Assembly: GCF_000513295.1 (NCBI RefSeq)
Contig: NC_023065.1
Location: 2,278,501 to 2,342,500, forward strand
Source of the DNA: Magnetospirillum gryphiswaldense MSR-1 v2
Lineage (GTDB): Bacteria > Pseudomonadota > Alphaproteobacteria > Rhodospirillales > Magnetospirillaceae
Length of the DNA stretch: 64,000 nucleotides
Reading direction: 5' to 3'
This document shows, piece by piece, positions 17,753 to 32,088 of the stretch. Numbering within the stretch: the stretch's first letter is position 1; the number at the start of each line of letters is the position of its first letter. The notes under the pieces were generated by a model. That model made no database searches. It worked only from the letters and a program-made list of their open reading frames with translations, and was not told where the DNA came from. The position numbers and the translations under genes are program-made.

Positions 17753-18898
17753 TTAATCGACCATCTTCCAGTCGCCTTTGACGATTTCCACCATGTGGAA
17801 GGCCGACAGGTTCAGACCCATGTGGTCGGTGGCCGACATGGAAACGATGCCGCCGGTACCCACATAGCCCGAGGTCTTCTCGATCTCGTCGCGGACCTTG
17901 GCCTTGTCGCTGGTGCCGGCGCGCTGAATCGCCGCCAAGGCGATCTGCAAACCGTCATAGGCATGACCGGCGAAGGTCGAGACTTCCGACTTGAACGCCG
18001 CCTCGTAATCCTTCTTGAAGGCGGTGACCACCGGCTTTTGCGGGTCGGTGGCGGCCAACTGCTCGGCGATGACCAGACCGGCGGCGGGCAGACGCACGCC
18101 TTCCGAGGCATCGCCGGCCAGACGGATGAAGTCCTTGGAGGCGACACCATGGGACTGGTACAGCGGCTGGGTGATGCCCAATTGCTTGTAGTTCTTGGTG
18201 ACGATGGCCGGGCCCTGGCCGAAGCCGAAATTGAAGATGGCCTGGACACCGGCGGTGTTCTTGATCTTGGTCAGCTGGGCGGTGACGTCGGGGTCCTTGG
18301 GCGAATAGACCTCGTCGGCGACGATCTCGATGCCGTATTGGGGGGCGACCAGCAGCGACTGGTCATGGCCCGACTTGCCGAAGCCGGCATTTTCCGAAAT
18401 CAGCGCCACCTTGGTCAGGCCGCGCTTCTTCATGTCCGAGAACACCTTCTCAGCCGCCATGCGGTCGGTGTGCGGGGTCTTGAACACCCATTTCTTCACC
18501 GGATCGACGATGTCGATGCCGCCGGCCAAGGAAATGAACGGAACCCCGGCCGGGTCGGCGATCTTGATCGCCGCCATGGAGGTGCCGGTGGTGGTGCCGC
18601 CGATCAGGATGTCGACATTGTCGCTTTGGATCAGACGCTTGGCGAAGGTCGCCGCCTTGTCCGGGGCGCCGCCGTCGTCATAGACGGTCAGTTCGATCTT
18701 GCGACCCTGGACGCCGCCTTGCTTGTTCAGCCGGTCCACATACATTTCCAGGGTCTTCTTTTCCGGCTCGCCCAGAAACGACGCCGGGCCGGTCACCGAC
18801 AGGAACGCACCGATCTTCACCGGATCGGCGGCCTGGGCGGTGGCGGCAAATCCAAACGCGGCAACAGCCGCAACACCCCATTTCACGAGGTTGCGCAT
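17753..18898 (-). CDS. livK: Branched-chain amino acid ABC transporter substrate-binding protein
   Basis: Periplasmic receptor (381 aa) of the LIV importer, Peripla_BP_6 fold. Signal peptide residues 1-23 (AFGFAATAQAADP). The mature start VKIGAFLSVTGPASFLGEP and LIQSDNVDILIGGTTTGTSMA are typical. The internal FNFGFGQGPAIVTKNYKQLGI segment and the high Lys content suit an abundant periplasmic receptor. A strong GGGAGGAG site precedes ATG 18896-18898. It is the first gene of livKHMGF; the specific ligand (leucine, valine, or amide) is not predictable. Confidence 0.92.
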   Translation of the reverse strand: MRNLVKWGVAAVAAFGFAATAQAADPVKIGAFLSVTGPASFLGEPEKKTLEMYVDRLNKQGGVQGRKIELTVYDDGGAPDKAATFAKRLIQSDNVDILIGGTTTGTSMAAIKIADPAGVPFISLAGGIDIVDPVKKWVFKTPHTDRMAAEKVFSDMKKRGLTKVALISENAGFGKSGHDQSLLVAPQYGIEIVADEVYSPKDPDVTAQLTKIKNTAGVQAIFNFGFGQGPAIVTKNYKQLGITQPLYQSHGVASKDFIRLAGDASEGVRLPAAGLVIAEQLAATDPQKPVVTAFKKDYEAAFKSEVSTFAGHAYDGLQIALAAIQRAGTSDKAKVRDEIEKTSGYVGTGGIVSMSATDHMGLNLSAFHMVEIVKGDWKMVD

Positions 18899-19117
18899 GA
18901 GTAATCTCCTCCCGTTTTTGCACGGCTTATGTTTGCCGCCCCTGGATTTAAAAGGCTAAAGCGACGAAGAGCAATGACTTACCCGCACTTTGTGGAATCG
19001 AACCAACAAGCCTGAGCGGACTTGGTCGGCGATAGTTCAGCAAATGCAGAAGATTGCGGGGCGATTTTAGAATCAACAAAATATGTATCCCTAGCCTTCG
19101 TATGGTGGCAAAACCCC

Positions 19118-19139
19118 GTCTAACACTTTAGCGTTAGAC
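19118..19139. promoter_or_regulatory. Inverted repeat upstream of the chemoreceptor gene
   Basis: GTCTAAC (19118-19124) and GTTAGAC (19133-19139) form a perfect 7-bp inverted repeat with an 8-base centre, 28 bp before the GTG start of the receptor. It lies in the 269-bp AT-richer gap between livK and the chemoreceptor gene, which must hold the promoters of both. It could be an operator or an mRNA leader stem. Confidence 0.45.
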
Positions 19140-19167
19140 ACAATCATACATTTAGGGGAGGACCGGG

Positions 19168-21246
19168 GTGGTCAAGGTCACGCAAAGCCTGAAGGGCAAG
19201 ATCATCGCCAGCACGCTGGGTATCCTGGTCTTCAGTGCCGCCGCCATCATCGCCTCGACCCTGTGGCTCAGCCGCAAGACCGCCTATGACGGCGCCATCG
19301 CCCTGACCAGCGAAATCGCCAACCGTCACGGCGCCTCCATCGCCGCCAACGTCACCGCCGCCATGGAAAGCGCGCGCGGCAGCGCTGCCCTGGTCCGTGC
19401 CCAGCAGCTGGCGCAAAACCTGGATCGCCGGGCGCTGAACCGTTATCTGGCCCAAGTGGTCAGCCACAATCCGCTTTATTCCGCCGCCTGGATCGACATG
19501 GCCGACAACGCCTTCGACGGCATGGATGCGCAATACGTCGATACCGGCACCGGCGAACGCCTGGGCCTGCCGGTGACCGGTCGGGTCAGCCTGTTGTGGG
19601 TGAAAGGCGAAAAGGGCGTCGAGCCCAATATGAGCGAGGGCGAGACCTTCGAGGCCATCGCCAAGGAGGATTATTACCGCGTCGCCGCCCAAGCCAAGAA
19701 GGAAGCGGTGGTCGAGCCCTATTTGGACAAATATACCAACAAGACCATGACCACCGCCGCCTTCCCCATCCTCAAGGACGGCAAGGTCATCGGCGTCGCC
19801 GGCATCGACCTGACGCTGGACCGGCTGTCGGAACTGGTCACCAGCATCAAACCCTATGGCGACGGCCTGGCCGCCATCCTGTCCCCCCAGGGCCATTACA
19901 TCGCCCATCCCGATCAAACCAAGACGTCGCAGGCCGCCACCGACCTGCCGGAAGACGCCCGCGCCGCCCTGATCGCCGGCAAGCCGTTCAGCGGCATGGC
20001 CCAGGTGGGCGGGGTCAGCCATTATCTGCACATCGTTCCCATTCATTTCTCCGCCGCCGACCAAACATGGTCGTTCCTGGTGTCGGTCCCCGAATCCAGC
20101 ATCCTGGCCGAGGTCAACCACCTGACCCGCTGGACCATGGGCATCGGTGTCCTGTGCCTGATCATCGGCGGCATCGTCGCCTGGCGCCTGGGCCACGGCA
20201 TTTCCCAACCCGCCCGCAGCCTGACCGAGGCCATGGCCTCGCTGGCCCGCGGGCTGTGGCACACGTCGGTGCCCCACACCGACAATGCCGACGAAATCGG
20301 CCACATGGCCCGCGCCGTGGTGGTATTTCGTGAAAATGGTCAGGCCAATGCCCAATTGCAGGCCGACCAGGAACGCACCGCCGCCGAGCGGGCGCGGCGC
20401 CAGGAGATCGTCGAATCCCTGGTCGCCGGCTTGGACCAGCAGGTCATCAACATCCTGGAACGCCTGAGCCGCGCCGCCACCACCTTGCGCGGCACCGCCG
20501 AGAGCATGATGCGCATTTCGCGCCAGACCTCGGAACAGGTGACCACCGCCGCCGCCGCCACCGAGGCCTCGACCCGGGGCGTGCAGGAAGCCGCCCAGGC
20601 GGGCGAGGAATTGTCGTCGTCCATTTCCGCCATCCGCGAACGCACCGGCCAGACCAGCCAGATCACCGAAGAAGCGGTGCGGGTGGTCGGTAACACCGAT
20701 TCCCAGGTCCAGGGACTGGTCACCGCCGCCGATCAGATCGGCGACATCGTCAAGATGATCAGCGCCATCGCCGGCCAGACCAACCTGTTGGCCTTGAACG
20801 CCACCATCGAGGCAGCCCGTGCCGGCGAGGCCGGCAAGGGCTTTGCCGTCGTCGCCAACGAAGTGAAGATGCTGGCCACCCAGACCGCCAAGGCCACCGA
20901 CGAGATCATCCGCCAGATCGGCGCCATCCAGCAAGCCACCCAGGACTCGGTGCGCTCGCTGCATCAGGTGGGCGAAATCGTCCATCAGGTCGAGGAAATC
21001 AGTCTGGCGGTCAGCGCCGCCATGACCCAGCAAGATGCCGCCACCCGCCGCATCGCCGGCAATCTGCAGGAAGCCGCCGCCGGCAGCGCGGCGGTGGTCG
21101 ACAATGTCGACCGCGTGGCCGAAGCCGCCACCGAGACCGACCACGCCGCCTCGCAGGTGTTGGGTGCGGTCGAGGATTTGTCGGCCCAGGCGGATCAATT
21201 ACGGCGCGAATTCACCGATTTCATGGATCGCATCCGCGCCGCCTGA
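19168..21246 (+). CDS. Methyl-accepting chemotaxis protein with periplasmic dCache-like sensor
   Basis: Chemoreceptor, 692 aa. A membrane helix (about 11-33) is followed by a periplasmic domain of about 290 residues resembling dCache_1 ([63 protein letters not shown]). A second helix ([15 protein letters not shown]), a HAMP domain and the signalling hairpin follow, with its tip [34 protein letters not shown], which binds CheA/CheW. The start is GTG 19168, supported by GGGGAGGA. dCache receptors often sense amino acids or carboxylates directly, but the ligand is unknown. It is a single-gene unit. Confidence 0.9.
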   Translation: MVKVTQSLKGKIIASTLGILVFSAAAIIASTLWLSRKTAYDGAIALTSEIANRHGASIAANVTAAMESARGSAALVRAQQLAQNLDRRALNRYLAQVVSHNPLYSAAWIDMADNAFDGMDAQYVDTGTGERLGLPVTGRVSLLWVKGEKGVEPNMSEGETFEAIAKEDYYRVAAQAKKEAVVEPYLDKYTNKTMTTAAFPILKDGKVIGVAGIDLTLDRLSELVTSIKPYGDGLAAILSPQGHYIAHPDQTKTSQAATDLPEDARAALIAGKPFSGMAQVGGVSHYLHIVPIHFSAADQTWSFLVSVPESSILAEVNHLTRWTMGIGVLCLIIGGIVAWRLGHGISQPARSLTEAMASLARGLWHTSVPHTDNADEIGHMARAVVVFRENGQANAQLQADQERTAAERARRQEIVESLVAGLDQQVINILERLSRAATTLRGTAESMMRISRQTSEQVTTAAAATEASTRGVQEAAQAGEELSSSISAIRERTGQTSQITEEAVRVVGNTDSQVQGLVTAADQIGDIVKMISAIAGQTNLLALNATIEAARAGEAGKGFAVVANEVKMLATQTAKATDEIIRQIGAIQQATQDSVRSLHQVGEIVHQVEEISLAVSAAMTQQDAATRRIAGNLQEAAAGSAAVVDNVDRVAEAATETDHAASQVLGAVEDLSAQADQLRREFTDFMDRIRAA

Positions 21247-21328
21247 ATTTTAGACAAAATATGACGAATCGGGTGCGCCCCTGATGCGCACTCCTTGCGC
21301 ACACGTTAAGATTCCTTTAAATTTCAGC

Positions 21329-21353
21329 ATTAGGTGGGGTGGGACTACCTAAT
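21329..21353. promoter_or_regulatory. Inverted repeat before the EAL-protein gene
   Basis: ATTAGGT (21329-21335) and ACCTAAT (21347-21353) form a perfect 7-bp inverted repeat with an 11-base centre, 20 bp before ATG 21374. It is followed directly by a GGGAGGGG ribosome site. It could be an operator or a leader stem controlling translation. Confidence 0.45.
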
Positions 21354-21373
21354 CTGGGGTTGGGAGGGGTGAG

Positions 21374-23071
21374 ATGGGCGTCGATTCGTCGCTCGTCGAC
21401 AAACTGAAGGCACAGCGTGACCGCTTCATCGCCTTCGCGTTTGCCGGCGCAGATTTGCTGCTGGAAATAGACAGTGATGGCATCATCGGTTTTTCCACCG
21501 GTGCCGGCGAGGCCATGTACGGCCTGTCCGACAACGACATGATGGGCCGGTCGCTGTCGGAATTCATCTTCCCCCGCGACCGCAAGCGTTTCGACGATTG
21601 CATCTTGCGCCTGAAGAATACCTCGCGCCTGGACCACACGCCGTTCACCCTGATGGGATCGGGCGGTGCGGTCACCCGCATGCGGCTGGCCGGCATCCGC
21701 CTGCCGCATCTGCCCAACACCTTCCATCTGGTGCTGTCGCGTGTTCCGCCCATGGCCTCGGTCGAGGTCGAACGCATCTCGGGCGAGATCGACCACAAAA
21801 GCCAGTTCATCGACATGGTGCGCGGTCGCCTGAACGAAGCCAATCGCATCGGCACCGACTACACCATGACCCTGTTCGACCTGTCGGGCAGCAATCTGCG
21901 GGCGCTCGATCCCAAGGTGGCGCAAAGCTTTCTGTCGACCATGCACAACACCATCGAGGAATGCTCGCTCCGCGGCGCCTCGTCGGGCTCGCTCAGTTCC
22001 ACCTCGTTCGGGCTGGTGCATGACGACAAGATGCCGGCGGCGGAAATCCACAAGCGCGTCACCATGGTCGCCGACCGCTTCATCGACAAGAACAAGGGCG
22101 CCACCGTCAAGATGCGCTCGGCCACCTTGGAGATGGAGGATTCCACCCTGTCCGACGACGATATCGCCAAGGCGCTTGGCTATATCATCAACAATTTCGT
22201 CAAGGACAGCACCGCCTTCAGCCTGAAATCGCTGGCCGAAGGCGCACAACTGGCGGTCAGCGACACCCTGACCCGGGTGCGCAATTTCCGCAAGATGATC
22301 AAGGGCGACGACAAGCTGGTCTTCCTGTTCCAGCCCATCGTCAACGTCCGCACCGGCGCCGTGTTGAAATACGAAGCCTTCAGCCGCATCACCTATAACG
22401 GCACCATGTTCTCGCCGCCGCAGATCATCCCCTTCGCCACCGATGTCGGCCTGATCGGCGAGTTCGACCTGATCACCGTGGCCAAGGCTTTGAAACTGAT
22501 GAAGGAGACCGGCACGGTTTCCACCTTGGCCCATCTTTCCATCAACATTTCCGGCCATTCGCTGGGTAATCCCGGCTTCTACCAGGCCTTGCTGAAAATG
22601 CTGGAGGAGAACCGCCCGGTGCTGGGTCGCTTGGTGCTGGAAATCACCGATGCGGCGCAGATTTACAATCTGCACGAAGCCAAGCGCCTGCTGGCCCGTA
22701 TCCGCAAGCTGGGCGCCCGTATCTCGCTCGACGATTTCGGCTCGGGCGGGGCGGCGTTTGAATTGCTGCGCAACCTGCCGGTGGATTTCGCCAAGTTCGA
22801 CCGCGACTTCATCCTCGATGCCGCCGACCCCAAGGGCCGATCGGTGCTGAAGGCGATGACCGGCCTGTGCCACGATCTGGGCATCGTCACCGTCGGCGAG
22901 TGCGTGGAAGACGCCGCCACCTTGGCCAATCTGTGTTCCGTCGGCATCGATTATGCCCAGGGCTATTATTTCGGCCAGCCGGCTGTCGATGCGGCCAAGC
23001 GTATCAAATACTTCACCGAACATATCAAGCAAGCCGGCACCAATGAACCCGGGTTGATGAATGCGGTCTGA
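21374..23071 (+). CDS. PAS - degenerate GGDEF - EAL protein (c-di-GMP related)
   Basis: Cytoplasmic 565-aa signalling protein. Residues about 10-130 look like a PAS domain (LLLEIDSDGIIGFSTGAGEAMYG). Residues about 140-300 resemble a GGDEF fold in which the active-site loop has become SSTSFGLVH, so no cyclase activity is expected. Residues 315-550 form an EAL domain with EAF (334-336) in place of EAL, INIS, LEITD, LDDFGSG, the Lys of FAKFDRDFI, GECVED and QGYYFGQP. The acidic and Asn metal ligands and Lys thus appear retained, so phosphodiesterase activity is possible, although several motifs deviate. ATG 21374 has a good ribosome site. It stands alone between a chemoreceptor and ligA. Confidence 0.82.
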   Translation: MGVDSSLVDKLKAQRDRFIAFAFAGADLLLEIDSDGIIGFSTGAGEAMYGLSDNDMMGRSLSEFIFPRDRKRFDDCILRLKNTSRLDHTPFTLMGSGGAVTRMRLAGIRLPHLPNTFHLVLSRVPPMASVEVERISGEIDHKSQFIDMVRGRLNEANRIGTDYTMTLFDLSGSNLRALDPKVAQSFLSTMHNTIEECSLRGASSGSLSSTSFGLVHDDKMPAAEIHKRVTMVADRFIDKNKGATVKMRSATLEMEDSTLSDDDIAKALGYIINNFVKDSTAFSLKSLAEGAQLAVSDTLTRVRNFRKMIKGDDKLVFLFQPIVNVRTGAVLKYEAFSRITYNGTMFSPPQIIPFATDVGLIGEFDLITVAKALKLMKETGTVSTLAHLSINISGHSLGNPGFYQALLKMLEENRPVLGRLVLEITDAAQIYNLHEAKRLLARIRKLGARISLDDFGSGGAAFELLRNLPVDFAKFDRDFILDAADPKGRSVLKAMTGLCHDLGIVTVGECVEDAATLANLCSVGIDYAQGYYFGQPAVDAAKRIKYFTEHIKQAGTNEPGLMNAV

Positions 23072-23082
23072 CGGCGCTATAA

Positions 23083-25170
<2,088 letters not shown>

Positions 25171-25246
25171 GCCCGCATCTTCACCGCTTGGTAACCACAA
25201 ACGGGCAGTCTGACGAATTGGACTGTGATAGCCTGAACCCGCCCCG

Positions 25247-26806
25247 ATGAGCACGCCCGAGGATCCCCGGACCAAGTTCACCAAGCCGCTGACCCGGCCT
25301 GGGGCCGGTGCGCCCACGCGCAACCTGCCGGCGCGCATCGAACCACAGCCGCAAGCCCAGCCCGAACCGCCCGCGTCCGAGGACATCCCCGGCGGCAGCG
25401 GCGGTCTGGCCCGCCTGCTCGACGCGGTGGCCAAGATGCTGCACCCCAAGGTTCCGGCCAAGGAAAACCCCGACCCGGTTCCGACGCCACGGGCCGAGCC
25501 TGCCGTGTTCACCATCATCGTCGCCGCCATGAACGGCGACAATCCCGATGGCGCCGCCTCGCAGCAGATCTATAAGGCGCTGGATTTGCGCCAGACGCTC
25601 AAGGTCAAGCCGCTGCCGCGCCCGTTCCTGCTGGAAAATGCCCAAGACCCGGCCCAAGTCAGCGCCCTTCTGATCAATACCCGCCATGTCCTGGTCGACG
25701 AGAATGCCGATTTGCTGGTGTGGGGCGACGTCTCCAAGGACGGTTATGTGCTGCGCTTCGCCGGCAGCAACCTGCCGGACGAGGAAAAGCCAGCGGTGTT
25801 CGGCCCGCAATTTCGCCTGGAACTGCCGCTCAATCTGGGCGAGCCGCAAATCCATATGCTCTATGCCGCCACCCTGGCCGCCGCCGACCCGGCCAACGAA
25901 ATGCAGCGCGCCGCCATCCGCCGCCTGCTGCCGCCGGCAACCCAGCCGCTGGAAGCCCTGGCGGTCAAGCCGCCGGTGTCCTTGTCCATGGGCCAGCAGC
26001 GCAGCATCCTGCTGACCCATGCCCATGTCTGTACCGCCACCGCCCTGGCGGTACCGCCGTCACAGGCGGATGAATGGTTTGAAAAAGCGCTCAACGCCTA
26101 TCTGGCGGCGGAAAAGCGCCAGGGCCGCAACGACCCGGCTTGGGAAAACGGCCTGTTGCACAAATATCTGGCCGCTTCGCTGACCGCACGGGCCGAACGC
26201 ATCAAGGACAAGGCGCTGACCTATCTGCAACTGGCGGTCAAGCATTGGCGCATAGCCGCGGAAAACCTGCCCCGAGCCACCTTGCCGCAGGAATGGGCGG
26301 CGGCCCAGACCCGGCTGGGGGTGGCGCTGCACCGTCTTGACCTGCTGACCGGCGACAGCGACTTGCTGCGCGAGGCCCTGGGTTGCCTGCAGGCGGCGCT
26401 TCAGGTTCATAGCCGGGCCGAGGCACCGACCCGCTGGGCCGACATCATGAATTCCATTGCCCAGGTGCTGGAAGTCTATGGCGAGCAACTGAAGAACCCC
26501 GAGGTTCTGCAACGGGCCATCGACGCCTGCCATCTGGTGCTTGAAGTGCGCACCCGCGACCGCACCCCGCTGGCCTGGGCCTCGACGCTCAACACCCTGG
26601 GTTCGGCCCTGTTCCTGATGGATCGCCACGGCGGCGGCGTCGCCCATCTGGACGAGGCGGCCAAGGCCTTCGAGGACGCGCACGCGGTGTTCAAGGCCCA
26701 TGGCTCGAAAGGCCCGGCCCAGGTGGCCGCGCGCAATCTGGGCCATGTGCAGAAACTGCTGGAAGAACGCAAGGGCCGTGCCGTCATCGACCCGGATTGG
26801 CGGTGA
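25247..26806 (+). CDS. TPR-repeat protein of unknown function
   Basis: Soluble 519-aa protein. The first 85 residues are Pro-rich and probably disordered. Residues about 85-200 form an alpha/beta domain (AVFTIIVAAMNGDNPDGAASQQIYKAL, ADLLVWGDVSKDGYVLRFA) that I cannot assign with confidence; it is reminiscent of the TolB-N-like modules that precede TPRs in some signalling proteins. From about 270 to the end there are several TPR-like helix pairs (ALGCLQAALQVHSRAEAPTRWADIMNSIAQVLEVYG, ACHLVLEVRTRDRTPLAWASTLNTLGSALF). No signal peptide or enzymatic motif is seen. The ribosome site before ATG 25247 is poor. Confidence 0.75.
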   Translation: MSTPEDPRTKFTKPLTRPGAGAPTRNLPARIEPQPQAQPEPPASEDIPGGSGGLARLLDAVAKMLHPKVPAKENPDPVPTPRAEPAVFTIIVAAMNGDNPDGAASQQIYKALDLRQTLKVKPLPRPFLLENAQDPAQVSALLINTRHVLVDENADLLVWGDVSKDGYVLRFAGSNLPDEEKPAVFGPQFRLELPLNLGEPQIHMLYAATLAAADPANEMQRAAIRRLLPPATQPLEALAVKPPVSLSMGQQRSILLTHAHVCTATALAVPPSQADEWFEKALNAYLAAEKRQGRNDPAWENGLLHKYLAASLTARAERIKDKALTYLQLAVKHWRIAAENLPRATLPQEWAAAQTRLGVALHRLDLLTGDSDLLREALGCLQAALQVHSRAEAPTRWADIMNSIAQVLEVYGEQLKNPEVLQRAIDACHLVLEVRTRDRTPLAWASTLNTLGSALFLMDRHGGGVAHLDEAAKAFEDAHAVFKAHGSKGPAQVAARNLGHVQKLLEERKGRAVIDPDWR

Positions 26807-26829
26807 CCCAACCATCGCCAAAGCATGTG

Positions 26830-26859
26830 TTGCAATGCAGCGACTGATCCTGTTATAAG
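26830..26859 (+). promoter_or_regulatory. Putative sigma-70 promoter of rhlE
   Basis: TTGCAA (26830-26835), an 18-base spacer and TATAAG (26854-26859) resemble a vegetative promoter. Transcription would start near 26867 and leave a 5' leader of about 150 nt before ATG 27020. Long leaders are common in cold-regulated RNA helicase genes; the leader itself shows no strong structure that I can name. Confidence 0.5.
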
Positions 26860-27019
26860 CAGTCAGCCTTTTTTGCGCCTGTGCGCTGGCGCCGGACATG
26901 TTTCCGGGCGCCATTTCCGCAAAAATAGGCCCCCCTCCCGCTGGTCGCGCACCCTTCGGGCGCCAAAAATCCCGCCGCCGGATCGACCGGTGGCGCGCGA
27001 TCCATTGTGAAAGAGCCTT

Positions 27020-28360
27020 ATGACTTCGTTCAAAGACCTCGGCCTGGCCGAAGAATTGACCTTTGCCCTCGACGCCGAGGGTTACACCACGCCGACCCCG
27101 ATTCAGGAACAGGCCATCCCGCATCTGCTGGCCGGCCACGACATGCTGGGCATCGCCCAGACCGGCACCGGCAAGACCGCCGCCTTCGCCCTGCCCATCC
27201 TGCACCGCATCGCCAGCGACAAGCGTCGCGCTGCGCCCCGGACCGTGCGCAACCTGATTTTGACGCCGACCCGCGAACTGGCCGTGCAGATCAATGACGG
27301 TTTCGCCACCTATGGCCGCAACATCCGTTTCCGCCGCGCCTGCGTGTTCGGCGGTGTCGGCCAGGGCCCGCAGGTCCGCGCCCTCAATGGCGGCGTCGAC
27401 GTGCTGGTCGCCACTCCCGGTCGCCTGCTCGACCTGATGGACCAAGGCTTCGTCAACCTGTCGGGCATCCAGACCCTGGTCTTGGACGAAGCCGACCGCA
27501 TGCTCGACATGGGCTTCATCCAGCCGGTGCGCAAGATCGCCGCCCTGCTGCCCACCGGTCGTCAGACCCTGCTGTTCTCGGCCACCATGCCCAAGGCGGT
27601 GGCTGATCTGGCCAGCTTCCTGCTGCGCGACCCGGTGCGCGTCGAGGTCACCCCGGTGTCGTCGACGGCTGAACGTATCGAACAGAAGGTGCTGTTCGTC
27701 ACCCGCGAGAACAAGCGCAACCTGCTGTTGGACCTGCTGCGCGGCAAGGGCGTGGGGCGTGCCATCGTCTTCACCCGCACCAAGCACGGCGCCAACCGCG
27801 TCGCCGAGCAGCTGATGAAGGACGGGGTCACCGCCGACGCCATCCACGGCAACAAGAGCCAGAATGCCCGCCAGCGGGCGCTGGACGCCTTCCGCTCGGG
27901 TGAAGTGCAGGCTCTGGTCGCCACCGACATCGCCGCCCGCGGCATCGACATCGACAACGTCACCCACGTCATCAATTTCGAGCTGCCGAACGAGCCGGAA
28001 AGCTATGTCCACCGTATCGGCCGCACCGCGCGCGCCGGTGCCGAAGGCATCGCCGTGTCGTTCTGCGACGCCGAGGAAGTGGCTTACTTACGCCAGATCG
28101 AAAAGATCATCCAGCAGCCGGTGCCGGTGGATATCGAACACGAATACCATGCCGAGCCGGTGGCCCGTCTGTTCGCCAGCGGCAAGGGCAACCCGCCCAA
28201 GCGTGGCGGCGGCGGTGCCCGTCCGTTCGTCGGCGGCAACCGCCCCAAGGGCCCGTCCGCGGGTCGTCCGGGTGGCGGTGGCGCCCCCGGCGGCGGCAAC
28301 GGCGGCCAGCGCCGTCATGCTGCCGGCCCCGGCGGCCACGGCCACAGCAAGCGTGGCTAA
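27020..28360 (+). CDS. rhlE: DEAD-box ATP-dependent RNA helicase, RhlE family
   Basis: RNA helicase (446 aa) that remodels RNA, typically in ribosome assembly, mRNA decay and cold adaptation. Q motif YTTPTPIQEQAIP, Walker A AQTGTGKT, PTRELAVQ, DEAD box VLDEADRMLDMGF, SAT, and in domain 2 IVFTRTKHGANRVAEQL, ATDIAARGIDIDNVTHVINF and HRIGRTARAG are all intact. The C-terminal 70 residues are rich in Gly, Arg and Pro, the RNA-binding tail usual in this group. A bidirectional terminator follows. Confidence 0.95.
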   Translation: MTSFKDLGLAEELTFALDAEGYTTPTPIQEQAIPHLLAGHDMLGIAQTGTGKTAAFALPILHRIASDKRRAAPRTVRNLILTPTRELAVQINDGFATYGRNIRFRRACVFGGVGQGPQVRALNGGVDVLVATPGRLLDLMDQGFVNLSGIQTLVLDEADRMLDMGFIQPVRKIAALLPTGRQTLLFSATMPKAVADLASFLLRDPVRVEVTPVSSTAERIEQKVLFVTRENKRNLLLDLLRGKGVGRAIVFTRTKHGANRVAEQLMKDGVTADAIHGNKSQNARQRALDAFRSGEVQALVATDIAARGIDIDNVTHVINFELPNEPESYVHRIGRTARAGAEGIAVSFCDAEEVAYLRQIEKIIQQPVPVDIEHEYHAEPVARLFASGKGNPPKRGGGGARPFVGGNRPKGPSAGRPGGGGAPGGGNGGQRRHAAGPGGHGHSKRG

Positions 28361-28361
28361 G

Positions 28362-28410
28362 TAAAGAAAAGGGCGCGAACCCCAGCGGTTCGCGCCCTAA
28401 TTCTTTTTGG
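28362..28410. terminator. Bidirectional terminator between rhlE and the convergent gene
   Basis: GGGCGCGAAC (28371-28380) pairs perfectly with GTTCGCGCCC (28388-28397). TTCTTTTT follows on the plus strand and the mirrored side reads TTTTCTTT on the minus strand, so it can stop both transcripts. The last base of the stem is the first of the opposing stop codon. Confidence 0.88.
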
Positions 28411-29626
28411 TCGGCTTGGGGACCGGTGTCACGTATTCTTCCGGCCAGTGCAATCCGCAGGACGCCGTATGCGGATCACGCCATTCCCGCGACAAGGTGG
28501 CCATGGTTTCATGCGTCAACCGCCCCTTGGCGTCGCGCCCCACCTTGATCAGGTGATAGGGCATGATCGGCTGATGATTGTGGTTGAAGTGAAACAATCC
28601 GCGCACCGAGGGGAATTCGGCCCGCCGAAGAGCCGCCCGCATGGCCTCGGAATCATGGGTCTTGCCGTTATTGGCCTTGACTGCCGCGTCCAACAACAAG
28701 GCAGCGTCAAAGCCCCGCGCCGCCCGCTCCGATGCCGGCCTGCCGAATTCACCGTCGAAATCGCCAACCAGACGCTTATTGCCGGGACTGTCCAGATCGG
28801 GCGTCCAATTGGCGACGGCGCGCACATCCAGCGCCGCGTCGCCCATGGCCGGCAACAAGGGCCGGGCCACCGCGTCGGAGGAGACATAAAGTGGCGCCAT
28901 CTCTTTGCCACCGGCGGCATCGTAGGCACGGATGAACGCCCCCCCCATGCCGCCCGCCAACAGGGAATAGACCGCATCCGGCCTGATTTCGCCGATACGC
29001 CGCAATTCCCGATCAAAGGTGGCGGCGCCACGTTTGGCGTGCAGAACCGTGACGTCAAAGGGAAAGCTGGATTTCAGCGCCGTCACCGCCAGATCGGCCA
29101 TACCGGCTTCGGGGGCAACAACGACCAGCTTGCGGATTCCATCGGCGTTGAGATGCTGGCCCAGCAGCACATGGGCGGCATCCAAGGGCGGCGCCAAGGT
29201 GAACATGTTGGCATTGCACTCGGCCCCGGCCACCGCCGGCGGCGGCATCTCCAGGTTCAGCACGAACAGCCTTGATTGCGCCAGCACCGGCTGCATGGCC
29301 GCCAGCGACGGCATGGACACGGCGGTGACGATCATGTCCAACCGTTCGCTTTGGATCAGGCGCGCCGCCTGCTTGCGGGCGATATCGGGCGAACCCTTGT
29401 CGTCCACCGCCACCACCCGCACTTCCTGATTGCTGAAGCGTCCACCCAATTGCCGCAAGGCCAGGGTAAAGCCGTCGACGCCGTCCAGCCCGGCCACCGC
29501 CCCACCGCCCGAGCGGGTGGCGACGAAGCCAATAACGATGGACGGATCACTGGCCCCGGCAGGGCCTGCCGCCCGTGCCGGAGCGGCGGCACACAGCATC
29601 AGGGCCAGGATCGCCAACGGCCGCAT
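28397..29626 (-). CDS. Orphan ABC-type periplasmic binding protein (Peripla_BP_6 family)
   Basis: Exported 409-aa receptor-like protein of the leucine-binding fold. The signal peptide is about residues 1-20 (LALMLCAAAPARAAG), then IVIGFVATRSGGGAVAGLDGVDGFTLALRQLGG and VVAVDDKGSPDIARKQAARLIQSERLDMIV, which are family hallmarks. The start at 29624-29626 has AAGGGG upstream and overlaps nothing; the tex stop is 5 bp before it, so it is probably cotranscribed with tex. No permease or ATPase genes adjoin it, unlike livK at 17753. It may therefore serve another transporter or act as a sensor protein. Confidence 0.8.
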   Translation of the reverse strand: MRPLAILALMLCAAAPARAAGPAGASDPSIVIGFVATRSGGGAVAGLDGVDGFTLALRQLGGRFSNQEVRVVAVDDKGSPDIARKQAARLIQSERLDMIVTAVSMPSLAAMQPVLAQSRLFVLNLEMPPPAVAGAECNANMFTLAPPLDAAHVLLGQHLNADGIRKLVVVAPEAGMADLAVTALKSSFPFDVTVLHAKRGAATFDRELRRIGEIRPDAVYSLLAGGMGGAFIRAYDAAGGKEMAPLYVSSDAVARPLLPAMGDAALDVRAVANWTPDLDSPGNKRLVGDFDGEFGRPASERAARGFDAALLLDAAVKANNGKTHDSEAMRAALRRAEFPSVRGLFHFNHNHQPIMPYHLIKVGRDAKGRLTHETMATLSREWRDPHTASCGLHWPEEYVTPVPKPTKKN

Positions 29627-29630
29627 GGGC

Positions 29631-31970
<2,340 letters not shown>

Positions 31971-32088
31971 CGAGCATCCATTGATGGTTCAGCTTGAACC
32001 GTGTTGTTTAGCGCGCCCAGCCCGTGGGGGGAAGTCTAATCACCCCGCCCCAATTTTGCCGCATGCCCGTGCTGCCATCGTGGTCTCT

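Noticed and set aside
19144-21198. 684-aa open frame antisense to the chemoreceptor gene, and similar long antisense frames (for example 23077-25542 opposite ligA, 5230-6666 opposite dctM)
   Set aside because: They mirror GC-rich codon use of the real genes, have low-complexity Gly/His/Gln-rich translations, no family motifs and no ribosome sites.
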